Source: Mesostigma viride
Taxonomy: Eukaryota; Streptophyta; Mesostigmatophyceae; Mesostigmatales; Mesostigmataceae
Reading direction: 5' to 3'
Assembly (NCBI GenBank): GCA_009746045.1
Contig: RPFO01000912.1
Coordinates: 1 to 64,000 of the forward strand
DNA: 64,000 bases
The position numbers and the translations under genes were made by a program. Shown here in pieces: positions 1 to 9,700 of the stretch (positions are counted from its first letter, which is position 1; every line of letters starts with the position of its first letter). Under the pieces are notes generated by a model. That model did no database searches. It was not told the DNA's origin and worked only from the letters and a program-made list of their open reading frames with translations.

Positions 1-201
1 TTAGAAACTGCAAATTCGAGACGAAATGAAAATTGTTTTCAGCATATATTGACGCGTTTTATACTGCATAAACGAATTCATTAAAAATATAACACGTTTA
101 CATTCGTTATCAGCTCGACAAGAGCGAAAATGGCAAGCTCGTTGCCGTCGTCAACAAGACGACAATCTACTCCTTGTCCTTGGAGTTTCCAGTCTGGCTC
201 T

Positions 202-735
202 TCACGTTCGAGCGGTTCTTCTTGTCGCATGGCCGTGGGAGCTTGACGCTTCCTCGCGGCTCCTCTTCCTGCCATTGGAAGTGGCGGTCTTTGCGTCCTC
301 GAAACCCTTCTTTACCTCCTCCCATGCCCTGTAGAGCGCAATGGGGGAAATGCCTGGCTGGCGCTTGGACTTGGAGAAGCCATTGAGGAAATCGTCAACC
401 ATCTTAACGCACCCGTCGGCTTGGTCGAGGCGAATCCACTCGCAGCGGTCCTCGACCTTCCTCGGCTTTGCCGCATTCTTCTCGTAGACCCACTCGACGC
501 AAATTTTTGGCGTCTTGCGGTCGACATCGTCATATCCGGCGTCGTGAATCTTGAAGACCTCGCAGGTAGGTCCGGTGCCTCCAACAGCACCTTCGTTTCC
601 GGAAAGAAGGGAGACCTTGTGCGTCAGGTGTGCGAGCTGGTCAGATATCTTTGTCTGGCCGTCCTCGAGACCATCGAGGATTTTTCCAAGCATTGCCAAC
701 GCCTTCTCGCAAGGCCCTGCGTTTCGGGAAGCCAT
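202..735 (-). CDS. PLV hypothetical protein, 177 aa
   Basis: This ORF is intact from ATG (735) to stop. I do not recognise the family. Residues about 10-45 form a likely amphipathic or coiled-coil helix (LGKILDGLEDGQTKIS region). The middle is mixed charged and aromatic (WVYEKNAAK). The C-terminal 30 residues are very basic and Ser-rich (GRKRSREEASSSHGHATRRT), like a nuclear localisation or nucleic-acid-binding tail. It is the gene furthest out in the minus-strand virion block, so a structural or accessory role is possible but not shown. Bases 1-201 beyond its stop hold no recognisable gene. Confidence 0.55.
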   Translation of the reverse strand: MASRNAGPCEKALAMLGKILDGLEDGQTKISDQLAHLTHKVSLLSGNEGAVGGTGPTCEVFKIHDAGYDDVDRKTPKICVEWVYEKNAAKPRKVEDRCEWIRLDQADGCVKMVDDFLNGFSKSKRQPGISPIALYRAWEEVKKGFEDAKTATSNGRKRSREEASSSHGHATRRTART

Positions 736-1119
736 GGCTACCGGCAGAGAGCTTGCAACGTGAGATGCGTGACTTGCACGTGATTTTGCCTATTTGTGCA
801 CAATGTGCCAAGGTCCGTTACGTCTGCTGGCACGGCCTGGACAGGACGCGAAGGTGGCTGGACTTGTACAAGTGTCGAACTTGGCTAAATTTCGGAGCGA
901 TGCAAGTCTAAGGTGGCCTCTACCACGTGGCGAGTTCTGGGACGTGAATTTAGGTAAAAAGACTCGTAAGCGTGCGAGTAATCAACTGGGTCACTTGTCA
1001 AGCGCCTGAACGAAGATTCTAGAGTGTCCACGAGAGTGAATTTTCCGAAGCAACCACCCATATATATGCGTAGAAATTACTTGCCATGACAATTGCACTT
1101 GTTGAACCCGCGAATCTTT
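736..1119. other. Intergenic gap in PLV, no gene seen
   Basis: No convincing ORF. A TATA-like CATATATATGCG lies near 1,059-1,069, but it is over 300 bp from the ATG at 735, so its role is unclear. Confidence 0.4.
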
Positions 1120-1557
1120 TCAAAACGTAGGATGCACAAAAAACCATCGTCTGCAACGGGGGAATTGAGTCTCGTTTCCGTCAAGTCTGTCAATGTACGA
1201 CGCTCCTACCGTAATATGTCCTCCGTTTCTGAACAGGTGTGGGTTCTTTAGGTTAAAAAACGCGTGTTCGTTGATCATGGCGTAAGAAAAGATGTCCCCG
1301 TCTGATCCACCCATGACAGTCTCTGTGCATAAAACAATGCAATCCTGTTGGTTATGCTCACCACCGGAGAAACTCGGGGAAACAAGCCCGACAATAGCAT
1401 GGTCCTCATCAAAAGGTACTGCGTCAACGTAGGCATAATGCACACCACCACGCCATGTACTGTCAATGATGGGCGCCCTCGGGTCTGGTTTGATTCTAAA
1501 TTGACGTAACCCGGTGGTGGAGTCAATCACGTTTTCAGAGGCATTGGAATCTAGCAC
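1120..1557 (-). CDS. PLV ORF fragment, 145 codons without an ATG start
   Basis: The reading frame is open but begins at GTG; the preceding in-frame codons reach a stop without an ATG, and the first ATG is about 80 codons in. The translation looks like a real globular beta-rich protein (RGGVHYAYVDAVPF, GGHITVGASYIDRL). I cannot assign a family. The next upstream ORFs (1,591-1,916) are broken in several frames, so this could be the 3' part of one larger decayed gene. The GTG start should be treated as a formal boundary only. Confidence 0.4.
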   Translation of the reverse strand: MLDSNASENVIDSTTGLRQFRIKPDPRAPIIDSTWRGGVHYAYVDAVPFDEDHAIVGLVSPSFSGGEHNQQDCIVLCTETVMGGSDGDIFSYAMINEHAFFNLKNPHLFRNGGHITVGASYIDRLDGNETQFPRCRRWFFVHPTF

Positions 1558-1590
1558 TATTTGATAATAGGTGGGTATTCCATTGCTTTA

Positions 1591-1916
1591 TTACAAATTG
1601 GAAGAGATAATAGTTTCACGCTGCTGGATGGCGGCGGGAGTGCCCCACTTGGCCACGATACCCGCGGATCCGTTCAAGTTCCGCTGACGTCTTGGCGGTG
1701 TTGTAGATAAGGATCTCGCCATCCACCCGTCAAAGGCACGACTCGCGTTGGATGAGTCTCCTCCAATAGCGAGATTTCCTGAACCAGTTGTAGGGTCCGA
1801 TCCCATTCTGTCATAACCAGCTCGTCCGTCGAAGCGGGTGAAAAGGCGTTTGTACTGCTGTTGCATGAAAGCCAGACGTGTGCCTTGTTGTCAAAGAACT
1901 GAGCCCTGGTGCTCAC
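1591..1916 (-). pseudogene. Frameshifted PLV gene remnant
   Basis: Protein-like sequence moves between frames. One frame gives an ATG-started 91-codon ORF (1,866-1,591) with a Gly/Ser-rich centre. Around 1,680-1,725 another frame reads more naturally (VDGEILIYNTAKTSAEL), and a third covers the start (MSTRAQFFDNKAHVW, non-ATG at 1,916). This pattern fits a single gene with at least one or two indels. Function unknown. It sits between the Ig-repeat gene and the 1,120-1,557 ORF, all on the minus strand. Confidence 0.4.
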
Positions 1917-2217
1917 GGTTTCGCGCTACCGGGAGCGAATAGAGAAACGGTCTGTACCTCTGACTGATAAGACATGAGATAACATTGCCGTTCGACGATC
2001 CAAGCATATAACCTCTAATACCCGTAAACCCCCTATTTCTGGATACGTTGCAGTCGTTAGCTGTTTGGCGACTAAAAACACTCGCACTTACCCCACCGCT
2101 TCCAGAAATTGTTCACGGACTCTAACAAGCCAGACCGCGAGTTAATAAAGCGGAGGGACCGTTTCGAGTTCAGCTCCGCCGTATCCAGTGTCGGGCACTT
2201 GGCGGAAGTTGCCTGCG

Positions 2218-3273
2218 TCACGTGGTACCCGTTCGGCCCTTGTCGTTCACGCGCATCACGTTCCCCCTGCCGTGTTTTGCTGGGTTGTGCCCGACGTGTC
2301 GCTGAACACCGTGGCGCTGTCGACGGATCGTACCACGCGAACAGCGCGGGTCTGTTGCCGGGTTGTAATAGTACGTGAATGACAGCGTTTGATGCTTGTT
2401 TCCAAGCCCTGACGTTGCGCCCGTCACGGCGCCCGCGCCCACGCTTACCGTCGTCAAAGTCCGACATGGTAGGGTCACATCGAATGTGTACGTGGCACTT
2501 CCCAGCAAGTTGGACACGGTTCCGTTGGTCACGGCGATGTCGCCCAACGAACCCGTGACCGATGTGCTAAAAGTGGCCGTGATCGGATAAACAGCACCCG
2601 TCGGGTTCCGGACGCAAGAGTCACCGACGGATTTGCCGAGTACGTGAACGACAGTGTGTTAGATGCCGCGTTGGCGTTCCCTGTCGATGCGTCCACAACA
2701 GTGCCCGCGCCCACGCTGACGTTCGTTGAAGAATTGGCGATGGTTGGCGTCACTTGGAAGGCGTACGACGCCCCACTTCCGGTCAGGTTGGCGGCGGTCC
2801 CGTTGGTCACGGTGATGTCGCCCAACGCGAACCCCGTCACCGACCTGCTGAACGTGGCTGTCACGTCCACGGGATGAGGATGGCGTCAAGCCCGCGGTCG
2901 TCGCGAGGGTTACCGTTGGAGGTGGCGAATACGTGAAGACTAACGGAGTTGCTGCGGTGTTGCCGGTTCCTAGCACGCTGCTTGCTGCGTTCCCTCCAAC
3001 AGTGACTGTTGTCAGTGAATAAGCTACAGCTGGAGTCACAGAGAATGTGTAAGAGGCGCCGCTACCCGTTAAACCAGATGCAGTACCATTTATGACAACG
3101 ATATCACCCAAGGTGAACCCGGTGACTGTTTCGCTGAATGCTGCTGTCATTGTAATCGGTACCGCGCTAGGATACAGTCCGTGTGTAGTTGTTAACGTGA
3201 TTGACGGCGCTGTCCTTGCCGGTTTGCGCTTCTTGCGAATCAAAGCAGGACAAATACCATAATCAAACGACAT
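2218..3273 (-). pseudogene. Bacterial-type Ig-like (Big_12-like) repeat protein, frameshifted
   Basis: From ATG 3,273 the protein opens with a short basic leader, then repeats of about 85-90 residues with the pattern FSxxVTGFxLGDIxVTNGT, LTGSGASYxFxVTP, VxVGAG and NTLSFTY. This is the bacterial Ig-like repeat type best known from bacterial surface adhesins (Big_12-like). At least three units are visible, but they fall in different frames: unit 1 from 3,273, unit 2 resuming near 2,873, unit 3 near 2,600, with another shift near 2,330. Each break needs only a small indel. In a virion block such repeats would suit a host-attachment or fibre protein; this is inference. The similarity between units may itself promote slippage or recombination. 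Low-confidence remainder continues to about 2,072. Confidence 0.7.
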
Positions 3274-3299
3274 GGAGCTAATATAATATCATCGTCACA

Positions 3300-3470
3300 T
3301 TATTTTTTAGAGTTTGGTAGCGGATACTTGAAGGTGGGGAGAAGGGGCAATGCTCGTCTAGCTGGCATTGTCATGGACAGACCAGAATCTGCCATTTCAG
3401 GAATGTCAAAAATCAACTTCAACCTGTTAAACGGATTAGCTGTGATGCTAGGGTCTCGAAAGTAGTCCAT
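3300..3470 (-). CDS. PLV small protein, 56 aa
   Basis: A short complete ORF starts at ATG 3,470 (MDYFRDPSITANPFNRLKL) and ends in TAA at 3,300. It fills the gap between the capsid gene (stop 3,499) and the Ig-repeat gene (start 3,273) on the same strand, with spacings under 30 bp, typical of this compact block. It contains a hydrophobic/proline patch (RRALPLLPTF) and a Lys-rich end. An A/T-rich AAAAAATATAT motif precedes it by about 20 bp, as for its neighbours. No family recognised; a small virion component is plausible. Confidence 0.5.
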   Translation of the reverse strand: MDYFRDPSITANPFNRLKLIFDIPEMADSGLSMTMPARRALPLLPTFKYPLPNSKK

Positions 3471-3498
3471 CGTTTGTCATTACACACGTATATATTTT

Positions 3499-4804
3499 TT
3501 AGAGGTACACGGCTGCCTGCCTGCCTGCAGCGATGTCCATCTTTGATTCGCATTCCGTGAAGATGTAGGAAATGCAGTCCGTTGCTCCCTTCTCGACTCG
3601 CAGCGTGACCACCGATGCCGTGCCACGAAGGTCAAGGCCGCTCATGTACTCTGGACCGGCACACGGCATATTAAGGTGACACGCCATCGTGAAGTTGTTG
3701 TTTAGCCACGTGGTAGGAGTCATGCCCTCACGGACACAGGACAAAACATTCCCTTGGTCACCGAACGCGGACAACAGATTGATCCACGCCTCCGTTGCGT
3801 TCGTACGGTATCCAGGCGCCAGGTTGGATCCGTTGATGTCGTATTGGTAGGAAGTCATACCATCCGCGATGTGATTGAACATCGTATTGCCAGATGCGTT
3901 GGTCACGTCCGCGCCGGCAGCAACCTGAATCGCCAGGAGTTTGCTGGCGGACGCGGAAGACAGCGACGCCTTGATGGCATAGGGAGTGCGAGTCCCGAGC
4001 GACTGTTTGGTGGACTGCCACGTCCGCCACTTGAAGGAGAGAGTTCCACCCTCGGCAAGCCTGGACGAGAAAATCTGGCCCACGATATCTTCTTGGAACC
4101 TGTACGTGTCGATGCTAAAGTGGATGTTGCTCAGTTCGAAACCAACACCTGTCGCTGCGTCAACGGCCACGATGCCACCAGCTGCAGCTGCTTGCGCCAC
4201 GCTAGGAAGCATCACCCCTCCGTCCATGAGTGTGATTCGGATCTCGATGGGGGGAAGAGACTCAGATCCACGATCCGAGGCTCGCCACTCAGGAATCCCA
4301 AAAAGTGGTCAATGACGCCGTCCACTGCGGTGTTTGCCTTCACGTTGTTTGTGAGAGCGCCAGCCGCATCAGCATGACGATGTTGTTATTCTTCGACCAA
4401 CCAGCGGGAGCCTGCGCGAGATTGTACTCGACACCGCCGTGCACCGAGAGCAGCGTATGGAACAGCTGGGAGTAGTCGTTGATGCTGTCGACGGTCTGAC
4501 CTCCTGCCAGTACCTCGAGGCGCCTGATGATGGAGGACGTGTACGCGGGGAACTTTGCGAACCCCGCCGTGGTCGTGGGGGTCCCCGTGAAAAACATTGC
4601 GAAGGAGTGCAAGTCCACGAACCCGGACGTGGGGAGGCGAACCGCGACCACAGACCCTTGTTTGATGCCGTCGCTTGCTGAGAGGGTGCTGAGATGGACT
4701 CGTTGAGTCGTGTGCTGACCCAGCGCCTTCACGAGGTATTGCATGGACTTGGGGATAGCGCGCGAGTACCAGGAATTGTCCGAAGCCATAGATTGTGTAT
4801 ACAT
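3499..4804 (-). CDS. MCP: Major capsid protein (double jelly-roll), two apparent frameshifts
   Basis: Two long minus-strand ORFs, 4,804-4,340 (154 codons) and 4,227-3,499 (242 codons), are joined by a third frame between them. The N-terminal part carries RVHLSTLSASDGIKQGSVV and RRLEVLAGGQTVDSINDYSQ, the middle frame reads FLGFLSGEPRIVDLSLFPP, and the last part begins IEIRITLMDGGVML. This order (index of short strands, then an LGFL...LP..EIRITL linker between the two barrels) matches polinton/PLV double jelly-roll capsid proteins, and the total of about 430 residues fits the smaller members. The first shift lies near 4,370-4,385. The second coincides with a run of six G (4,249-4,254; six C on the coding strand). 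Whether these are mutations, assembly errors or programmed shifts cannot be decided here. The penton and ATPase genes nearby support the assignment. Confidence 0.8.
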
Positions 4805-4812
4805 TCGAATGA

Positions 4813-4822
4813 GATATTTTTA
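4813..4822 (-). promoter_or_regulatory. Candidate late promoter motif upstream of capsid gene
   Basis: TAAAAATATC on the coding strand 9 bp before ATG 4,804. Similar A-tract motifs precede ATG 6,267 (6,282-6,292), ATG 6,773 (6,791-6,800) and ATG 3,470 (3,490-3,500). The shared core is AAAAAT followed by A/T and C. Confidence 0.3.
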
Positions 4823-5176
4823 CTGAAGAAGCTGGCCGAGTATGGGATTTTTTACCTTCGCTCCATCAACCCGTCTTTCGAGGTTGGACAAGGCGCTCAG
4901 ACCAGTGTTTGCGACCGAGTACGCTTTCCCGAGCAGCGTACTCTTCGCGATCATGTTGGATGGGATGTGTCCGAGCGCGGAATCGACAATGCCCGCCGCC
5001 TGTTTGGCAGCCCGCGCCCCGTCGCCAATTTTTGAGATGACTTCGCCAGCGACGTGCCCGGCTTTCTTGACAGCTGACACGATGGCCGCCCCGTCGCCGA
5101 CCCTCTTGATAGCGTTGCCGGCAAACTCTCCCACGCGTCTAGCCACGTTTCCGATTGCTCCAAAATTAACTTTCAT
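4820..5176 (-). CDS. PLV small Ala/Gly-rich protein, possible minor virion protein
   Basis: The ATG at 5,176 gives 118 residues (MKVNFGAIGNVARRVGEFAG...). The ORF is open further upstream but without ATG, and this start overlaps the penton stop (TAA 5,166-5,168) by 11 bp. The sequence is rich in Ala, Gly, Val and Lys/Arg and reads as successive amphipathic helices (RRVGEFAGNAIKRVGDG, AGHVAGEVISKIGDGA). Small basic amphipathic proteins between capsid and penton genes in adenovirus/polinton-type viruses often line the capsid interior or disrupt membranes (adenovirus VI-like), but there is no recognisable homology here; the role is inferred from composition and position. Confidence 0.55.
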   Translation of the reverse strand: MKVNFGAIGNVARRVGEFAGNAIKRVGDGAAIVSAVKKAGHVAGEVISKIGDGARAAKQAAGIVDSALGHIPSNMIAKSTLLGKAYSVANTGLSALSNLERRVDGAKVKNPILGQLLQ

Positions 5177-6029
5177 CGTCCTCGATAGTACTAGATGGCT
5201 GAGAAATAAATCTGGTTTGTGGCTGGACGGTCCTGTCAAGGGCCATATACTTCAAAACGCTCCCGATCTTCCTCGCCTCTATTCCCATCGCCTTCTGAGG
5301 GCTTATGCGGAAGGAGAGCTGAAGAGCCCAATCCGAGTAGACAGTTATAGGAGCGTCGTCCTCGTCGAGCAGTCGGATCGTGATGTTGCTGGGAGAGTCC
5401 TTGAGATGCTGCCACAAAGGGGTCGCTGCCTGCCAAACAATGGGTTCTAAGAACTGCGACATGTTGGGACAGACGGCCAAAAGGCCTCCATATCCCGTGC
5501 CTGTCGACGATGATATCACGTTTCCTCGAACGATGTCGCTGTATACATACACCATTCTCAGTCTCCCATTCGTTGCTGGCCGGTTGCTAGCGAGGACACC
5601 TGTGAAAGGATATGATCCTTCCATGAGCCCCAACACCCGGCCCGTGGGCTCATCCACCGCGACAGAGAACTCGGTGGCATTTGTCACGGTAAAAAGACTA
5701 GTCGCCCTGTTGTACGTGACCGAGAACCCAGGATCTACCGCCTTCAAAGCTTCCTCTATGTTTTTTCGGTTTTCGATAGTCGTGTACGAGCCGAGCGGCA
5801 AGGTCACCTTCGTAGGGGACTCGCTGCCAGACAAACGGACAGTGAAGTATCGGTTTCCTTCGCTGATGTGAGTCTGTTCAAACGGGATGGTCATGAGGGT
5901 AAGCCCGACGTCGTGATAATCGTCAAGGAGTCCCGCCGGGATGTCCCATACCGGATCCACTAGCGTCCCGCGAGTTCGGTTCTCCGTGCGAAGAGTGAGT
6001 GTCAGCGTTTCCTGGATGAACTCCTTCAT
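5166..6029 (-). CDS. Penton protein (minor capsid, single jelly-roll)
   Basis: First ATG at 6,029 gives 287 aa (MKEFIQETLTLTLRTEN...); the longer open frame to 6,101 begins with TTG. Features typical of polinton/PLV/virophage pentons are visible in order: a beta-rich N-terminus, an LPLGSYTTIENRKNIEEALK segment near residues 77-96 (the G-Y-x-x-x-E-x-L helix), a YVYSDIVRGN segment near 161-170, and a C-terminal ITVYSDWALQLSFRI strand pair near 240-255. The protein would close the capsid five-fold vertices with the neighbouring major capsid protein. Length is normal for the family. The gene is intact, overlaps the next gene downstream by 11 bp and overlaps the upstream 114-codon ORF by about 100 bp. 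Confidence 0.8.
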   Translation of the reverse strand: MKEFIQETLTLTLRTENRTRGTLVDPVWDIPAGLLDDYHDVGLTLMTIPFEQTHISEGNRYFTVRLSGSESPTKVTLPLGSYTTIENRKNIEEALKAVDPGFSVTYNRATSLFTVTNATEFSVAVDEPTGRVLGLMEGSYPFTGVLASNRPATNGRLRMVYVYSDIVRGNVISSSTGTGYGGLLAVCPNMSQFLEPIVWQAATPLWQHLKDSPSNITIRLLDEDDAPITVYSDWALQLSFRISPQKAMGIEARKIGSVLKYMALDRTVQPQTRFISQPSSTIEDDES

Positions 6030-6267
6030 CGGCCACTTCTTCTGACAATAGCTCAGAAGTAATTTCGTTTGTCCCAAAAACCTTGACGACGCCTTCCTCA
6101 ATTTTCGCCGATGCCCTTTTCATGGCGCGCTTCGTCTTCCCTGTGAGTGGCTTCTTCCTACAGTAGAGCATGGCCGCCTCAATGAACTCTCGCGGGACAT
6201 TTGGATGGAGGGTCATCCATTGAGAGATCTCGAGCATCTCGGCGTCAGTGAACAGCGGGCTGCTCAT
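5923..6267 (-). CDS. PLV hypothetical protein, 114 aa
   Basis: ATG at 6,267 (MSSPLFTDAEMLEISQWMTLHPNVPREFI). The first 60 residues look helical with a K/R-rich stretch (KKPLTGKTKRAMKRASAKIE); the last 40 residues are acidic then Gly/Ser/His-rich and lie over the penton start, where the frame may be only incidentally open. An AAAAAAATCTC motif sits 15 bp upstream of the ATG. No family recognised. Placed between zinc-finger protein and penton genes, all minus strand. Confidence 0.5.
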   Translation of the reverse strand: MSSPLFTDAEMLEISQWMTLHPNVPREFIEAAMLYCRKKPLTGKTKRAMKRASAKIEEGVVKVFGTNEITSELLSEEVADEGVHPGNADTHSSHGEPNSRDASGSGMGHPGGTP

Positions 6268-6269
6268 GT

Positions 6270-6773
6270 TTACTCTTCTGTGAGATTTTTTTCAGCGCCT
6301 TCTTTTGGAATTCCCACGACCGTGTTGTGGACCCTCCTGAGATGCAGCAGGAGGTTTTTTTCGTTTGCGAACGTGCTCTTACACCCGGGTTGTGGGCATT
6401 TCCACCTCGCGCCTCCCACCTGGACTCGTTTCCCGACAGGTACACCCGCAGGCTCCGGGGGTGCCGCCACTGCTTCATCGACGACAACAGGTTCGGGAGC
6501 CGGCGCGACAGGGGCCGGTTGGGCATACGCGGACAACGGGGGGTACGCGACCGGTCTAGAGTTCGCCATCACTGACGCCATGAGAAGGGCATCCTTGAAC
6601 CCTCGCGCCTCTGCGACCTTCCCTTTGTTCACCGCTCTTCGGACCGGCGCGCTGTGGATGACAATGGTGTTGGTCGATGAAGCGGTCACCTGCGACTGGG
6701 GTGCGACCTTACGCTTCGGTTTTCCCCTTTTACTTGAAGGACGGCGCCGTGCTGATTTCTGACGCCTTGCCAT
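6270..6773 (-). CDS. PLV basic protein with one C2H2 zinc finger, 167 aa
   Basis: ATG at 6,773. The first 25 residues are almost all Arg/Lys/Ser (MARRQKSARRRPSSKRGKPK), like a nucleocapsid or nuclear-targeting tail. The centre is Ala/Pro/Val-rich and disordered. Near the C-terminus is one classical C2H2 finger: Cys126-x4-Cys131-x12-His144-x4-His149 (WKCPQPGCKSTFANEKNLLL). A single finger plus basic tail suits a DNA-binding virion or regulatory protein; there is no direct evidence for which. The stop lies 2 bp before the next gene's ATG, so the two are probably co-transcribed. A TATAAAAATC motif lies about 17 bp upstream of the start. Confidence 0.65.
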   Translation of the reverse strand: MARRQKSARRRPSSKRGKPKRKVAPQSQVTASSTNTIVIHSAPVRRAVNKGKVAEARGFKDALLMASVMANSRPVAYPPLSAYAQPAPVAPAPEPVVVDEAVAAPPEPAGVPVGKRVQVGGARWKCPQPGCKSTFANEKNLLLHLRRVHNTVVGIPKEGAEKNLTEE

Positions 6774-6795
6774 TTCTGCATATAATCATAGATTT

Positions 6796-9700
6796 TTATA
6801 ACGTCCAAGTGAGGGTCTTGTTAGTCGACACGGCCATTTTTCCAGCGCGCGACTTGCAAAACGCCGTAGAGAGTGCTATGTTTGTTGACGTGTCAGTGGT
6901 GATGCGAGGAATCCGCAATGCGATTTCAAACACCCCGTCATCCTCCTCGTATCCTGAAACAACATTCCAGTTGCTGCCAATTATAACGTTTACCGGCCAG
7001 ACGGACAGGCCGCTAGCCGTTAAGCGATATGGGTTTGATATGTCGAGAATCGTTGGTGGGTTGTTATCAAATGTTAACCTGACAAGGATATTGGTCAACG
7101 CGGTCGGAAGAGTTAGTTCCGATTGTGTGGCCGGGTCGTGGAAAGACATCACGGCCACAGGGGCGCCGTGCCAAAATTGCGGAAGCGGGTAGTCGTATAT
7201 GGGCTGCCTCAGACCGACCAAAGAATCTGCTTCCAATATCGTGTGCGATATACGCCTAGTTTCTCGGACATCTTCATACAGGGCCACGTCCATCCCGTGA
7301 TTGCCGCCAATTGACGACAGGCTTGAACCATAATAGTAGCTTAGGCTAGAAGCAAATAAAAGCGGGGTCGGGCCAGATACTGTTGGATCTAATACCTGGA
7401 ACGTCACGGTCGCCAAATGGATCATACCAGTAACTGGAGGATCAACCAGTGAAATATGATCACAGGTTATGTCAACGTACGACGAGGATTTTGATATTGT
7501 CGTTGTAGAAAAACCGCCAGTCCACGCTTCTCCAACGACTACGCTGATAAGCAACGGATCATTGCTCAACTTGGTGTTTGAAAATCCAAGTCTTACATAA
7601 AACTTCCTTACCGACTGACGAGCTGGTAGAATCCCATATATTTTGGCAGTATATTGGTTCATTTGCACGCCGTATTGAACATCGGGACACTTAACAACCG
7701 TGCGGATGACACTCTCATTCGTGAGTGTTAGCTCCTTAAACCAAGTATCCGCCACACCCGGTACGGGTTTTGTGACGCTATATTTGCCAAAAATGCTACA
7801 ATTCCTCGACGAGGTGGACCTGTGACGCAGCTCCAACACGTCTCCGACGGCTGTGTACGATCCGGATGGGTTGTTGGTTTTTAGAGAGTCGAACTCTATG
7901 TCTTGTAGGTCATCTTTGATTGGCCAGACATACGCGCCGTGGTACTCTCCGCTCAAGTGGAAGACTGGTCGGAGGGGCATCGGAATGTACGGGTCAAGAA
8001 TGTCTGTAGGAGTGGTTGTAAATATACCGGACGAGTTTGAGATTTTAGTCATGTCACTAAGTTCTTGAGGAGTTGTTTTGGATATATAACGCTCCACCTT
8101 CCCATCCGATTTTCTTCGAAATGCCACCCAGTAGCTGTTTTGTTGTCTCCATGATGAGTTTAACGTGTATCGAACCTTCGACTTCAGATTGTCAAACAGG
8201 TCGAGTGCATAGTCACTATGGTGCAGATTGATACCCAGCATACCCCAATGCGTCGTAGCCGCATTTCTCCAATTCTGATGGGCATCTGTCGTGGCCGGGT
8301 GATATTTATTCGTCAAAGACATAGTATTTTCTGCAAACGAGACGAAAGCATCGTTGCTGCCCAAATATAGCCGAAAACACAATAGAAATGGGCCGTCGAT
8401 GAGCTGCTCTGAAAAAACAACACATTTGCTTGGTGCCGGAGTGGCTGTTTTTACAAAAAAGAATTTTTCGGGAGACCCTTCAAAGTAGTATTTCGAAGCT
8501 TCTGCTTGCAGCGTGGTCACGGAGTGGCGCGAGAATGATTCTAGAGAATGGAGCGTCGTAGCGGGGCCGTCTATCTCCACGGTCTCTCCTGACAGGTTTG
8601 GCGAGTCCTTTACGGTTACGATCCTGTATCTGAGTTCTACATCATCGCCTTCGGATGGATTTTGAAACGTCGTTGTCTTCAACGTCCCATCCAAGGCCCC
8701 TTGAGATACTCCGTTCGCCAACAGATGAAAACCGGTGAGAGGAGGCAACGACTTTCCCCACCCCACATCATGGTCCGCGTAGACGCCGTTGATCGCGATT
8801 TTTACAGGATTTAGATATGAAATGTAGGAACTTGGTGTCCGGATGCCGGAGTGCAGTTGGCTCATTTTTGAAACGCATACCATCACCCCTCCTTTGTGGG
8901 TGGTGTAGGAGGTGAGGGTCGAGTCGTTGTAGACGTCTATCTCGTAGTTCATATACTTGTTACTATCTGCCGCGACTGGCGCGGTGATTACGGCGTCTTC
9001 CCCGCGCAGTCCCCCGTTTTGCGAGAGGGAGACTCCGCCGATGGTCGGAGTGGTCGGCGTGAGCTGGGTGGAATTCATGTACCACCTGATGGGGAGTTTG
9101 CGTTGGTATGCGAAGGGGGTCGTCATCTTTATGCCCTGTTTGAGGGTCGTTCCCTCTACGACCTCCCAATTAGCGGTGGTTGGATTGGTGCTCCAGTAGA
9201 GTGCGTTCACAGGGTCAATCGGACCCATTCGCCAGTCCGTCAGTGGCGAGTATGTACGCGTGATGGTGAAGGATCTCCCAGTTAGTGGAAGGCGGCGGTT
9301 GTCGTCGCGAATCGTGGCGAAAGACAACAACTCCACGCGGAGAGGGAGGCCGTTAAATCGAGATCCGCCGAGACCATAGAAAGAGTCGGAAAAGTATGGA
9401 TATCCTACCTCTCCGTCCACAACGCTCTCCCCCGTGCGCGCCTGGGTCGTGTGGTAGTCGCGATAGGTAAACTTACAGATTCCACTCGCGTCGCCATTCG
9501 TAACGTTGTAGGGCAGCTGGACTCGCACATCCTGGTCATTGATGACGTTGAACGCGTTTTGGTGCGACACGGTCGTCCCGTCTTCGAGATGGAGGACGAA
9601 ATCCCCGTTCAAGTTAGCTATCGACGTTTTGCCTACCCCGTGTTGGTCAAAAAGGTAGTCCAATTGCGCGCGGGTCAGGACTCTGCCACCAGGGTCTAGC

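Noticed and set aside
3754-4377. 207-codon plus-strand ORF across the capsid gene
   Set aside because: Antisense shadow of the capsid gene; the minus-strand translation carries the family motifs.
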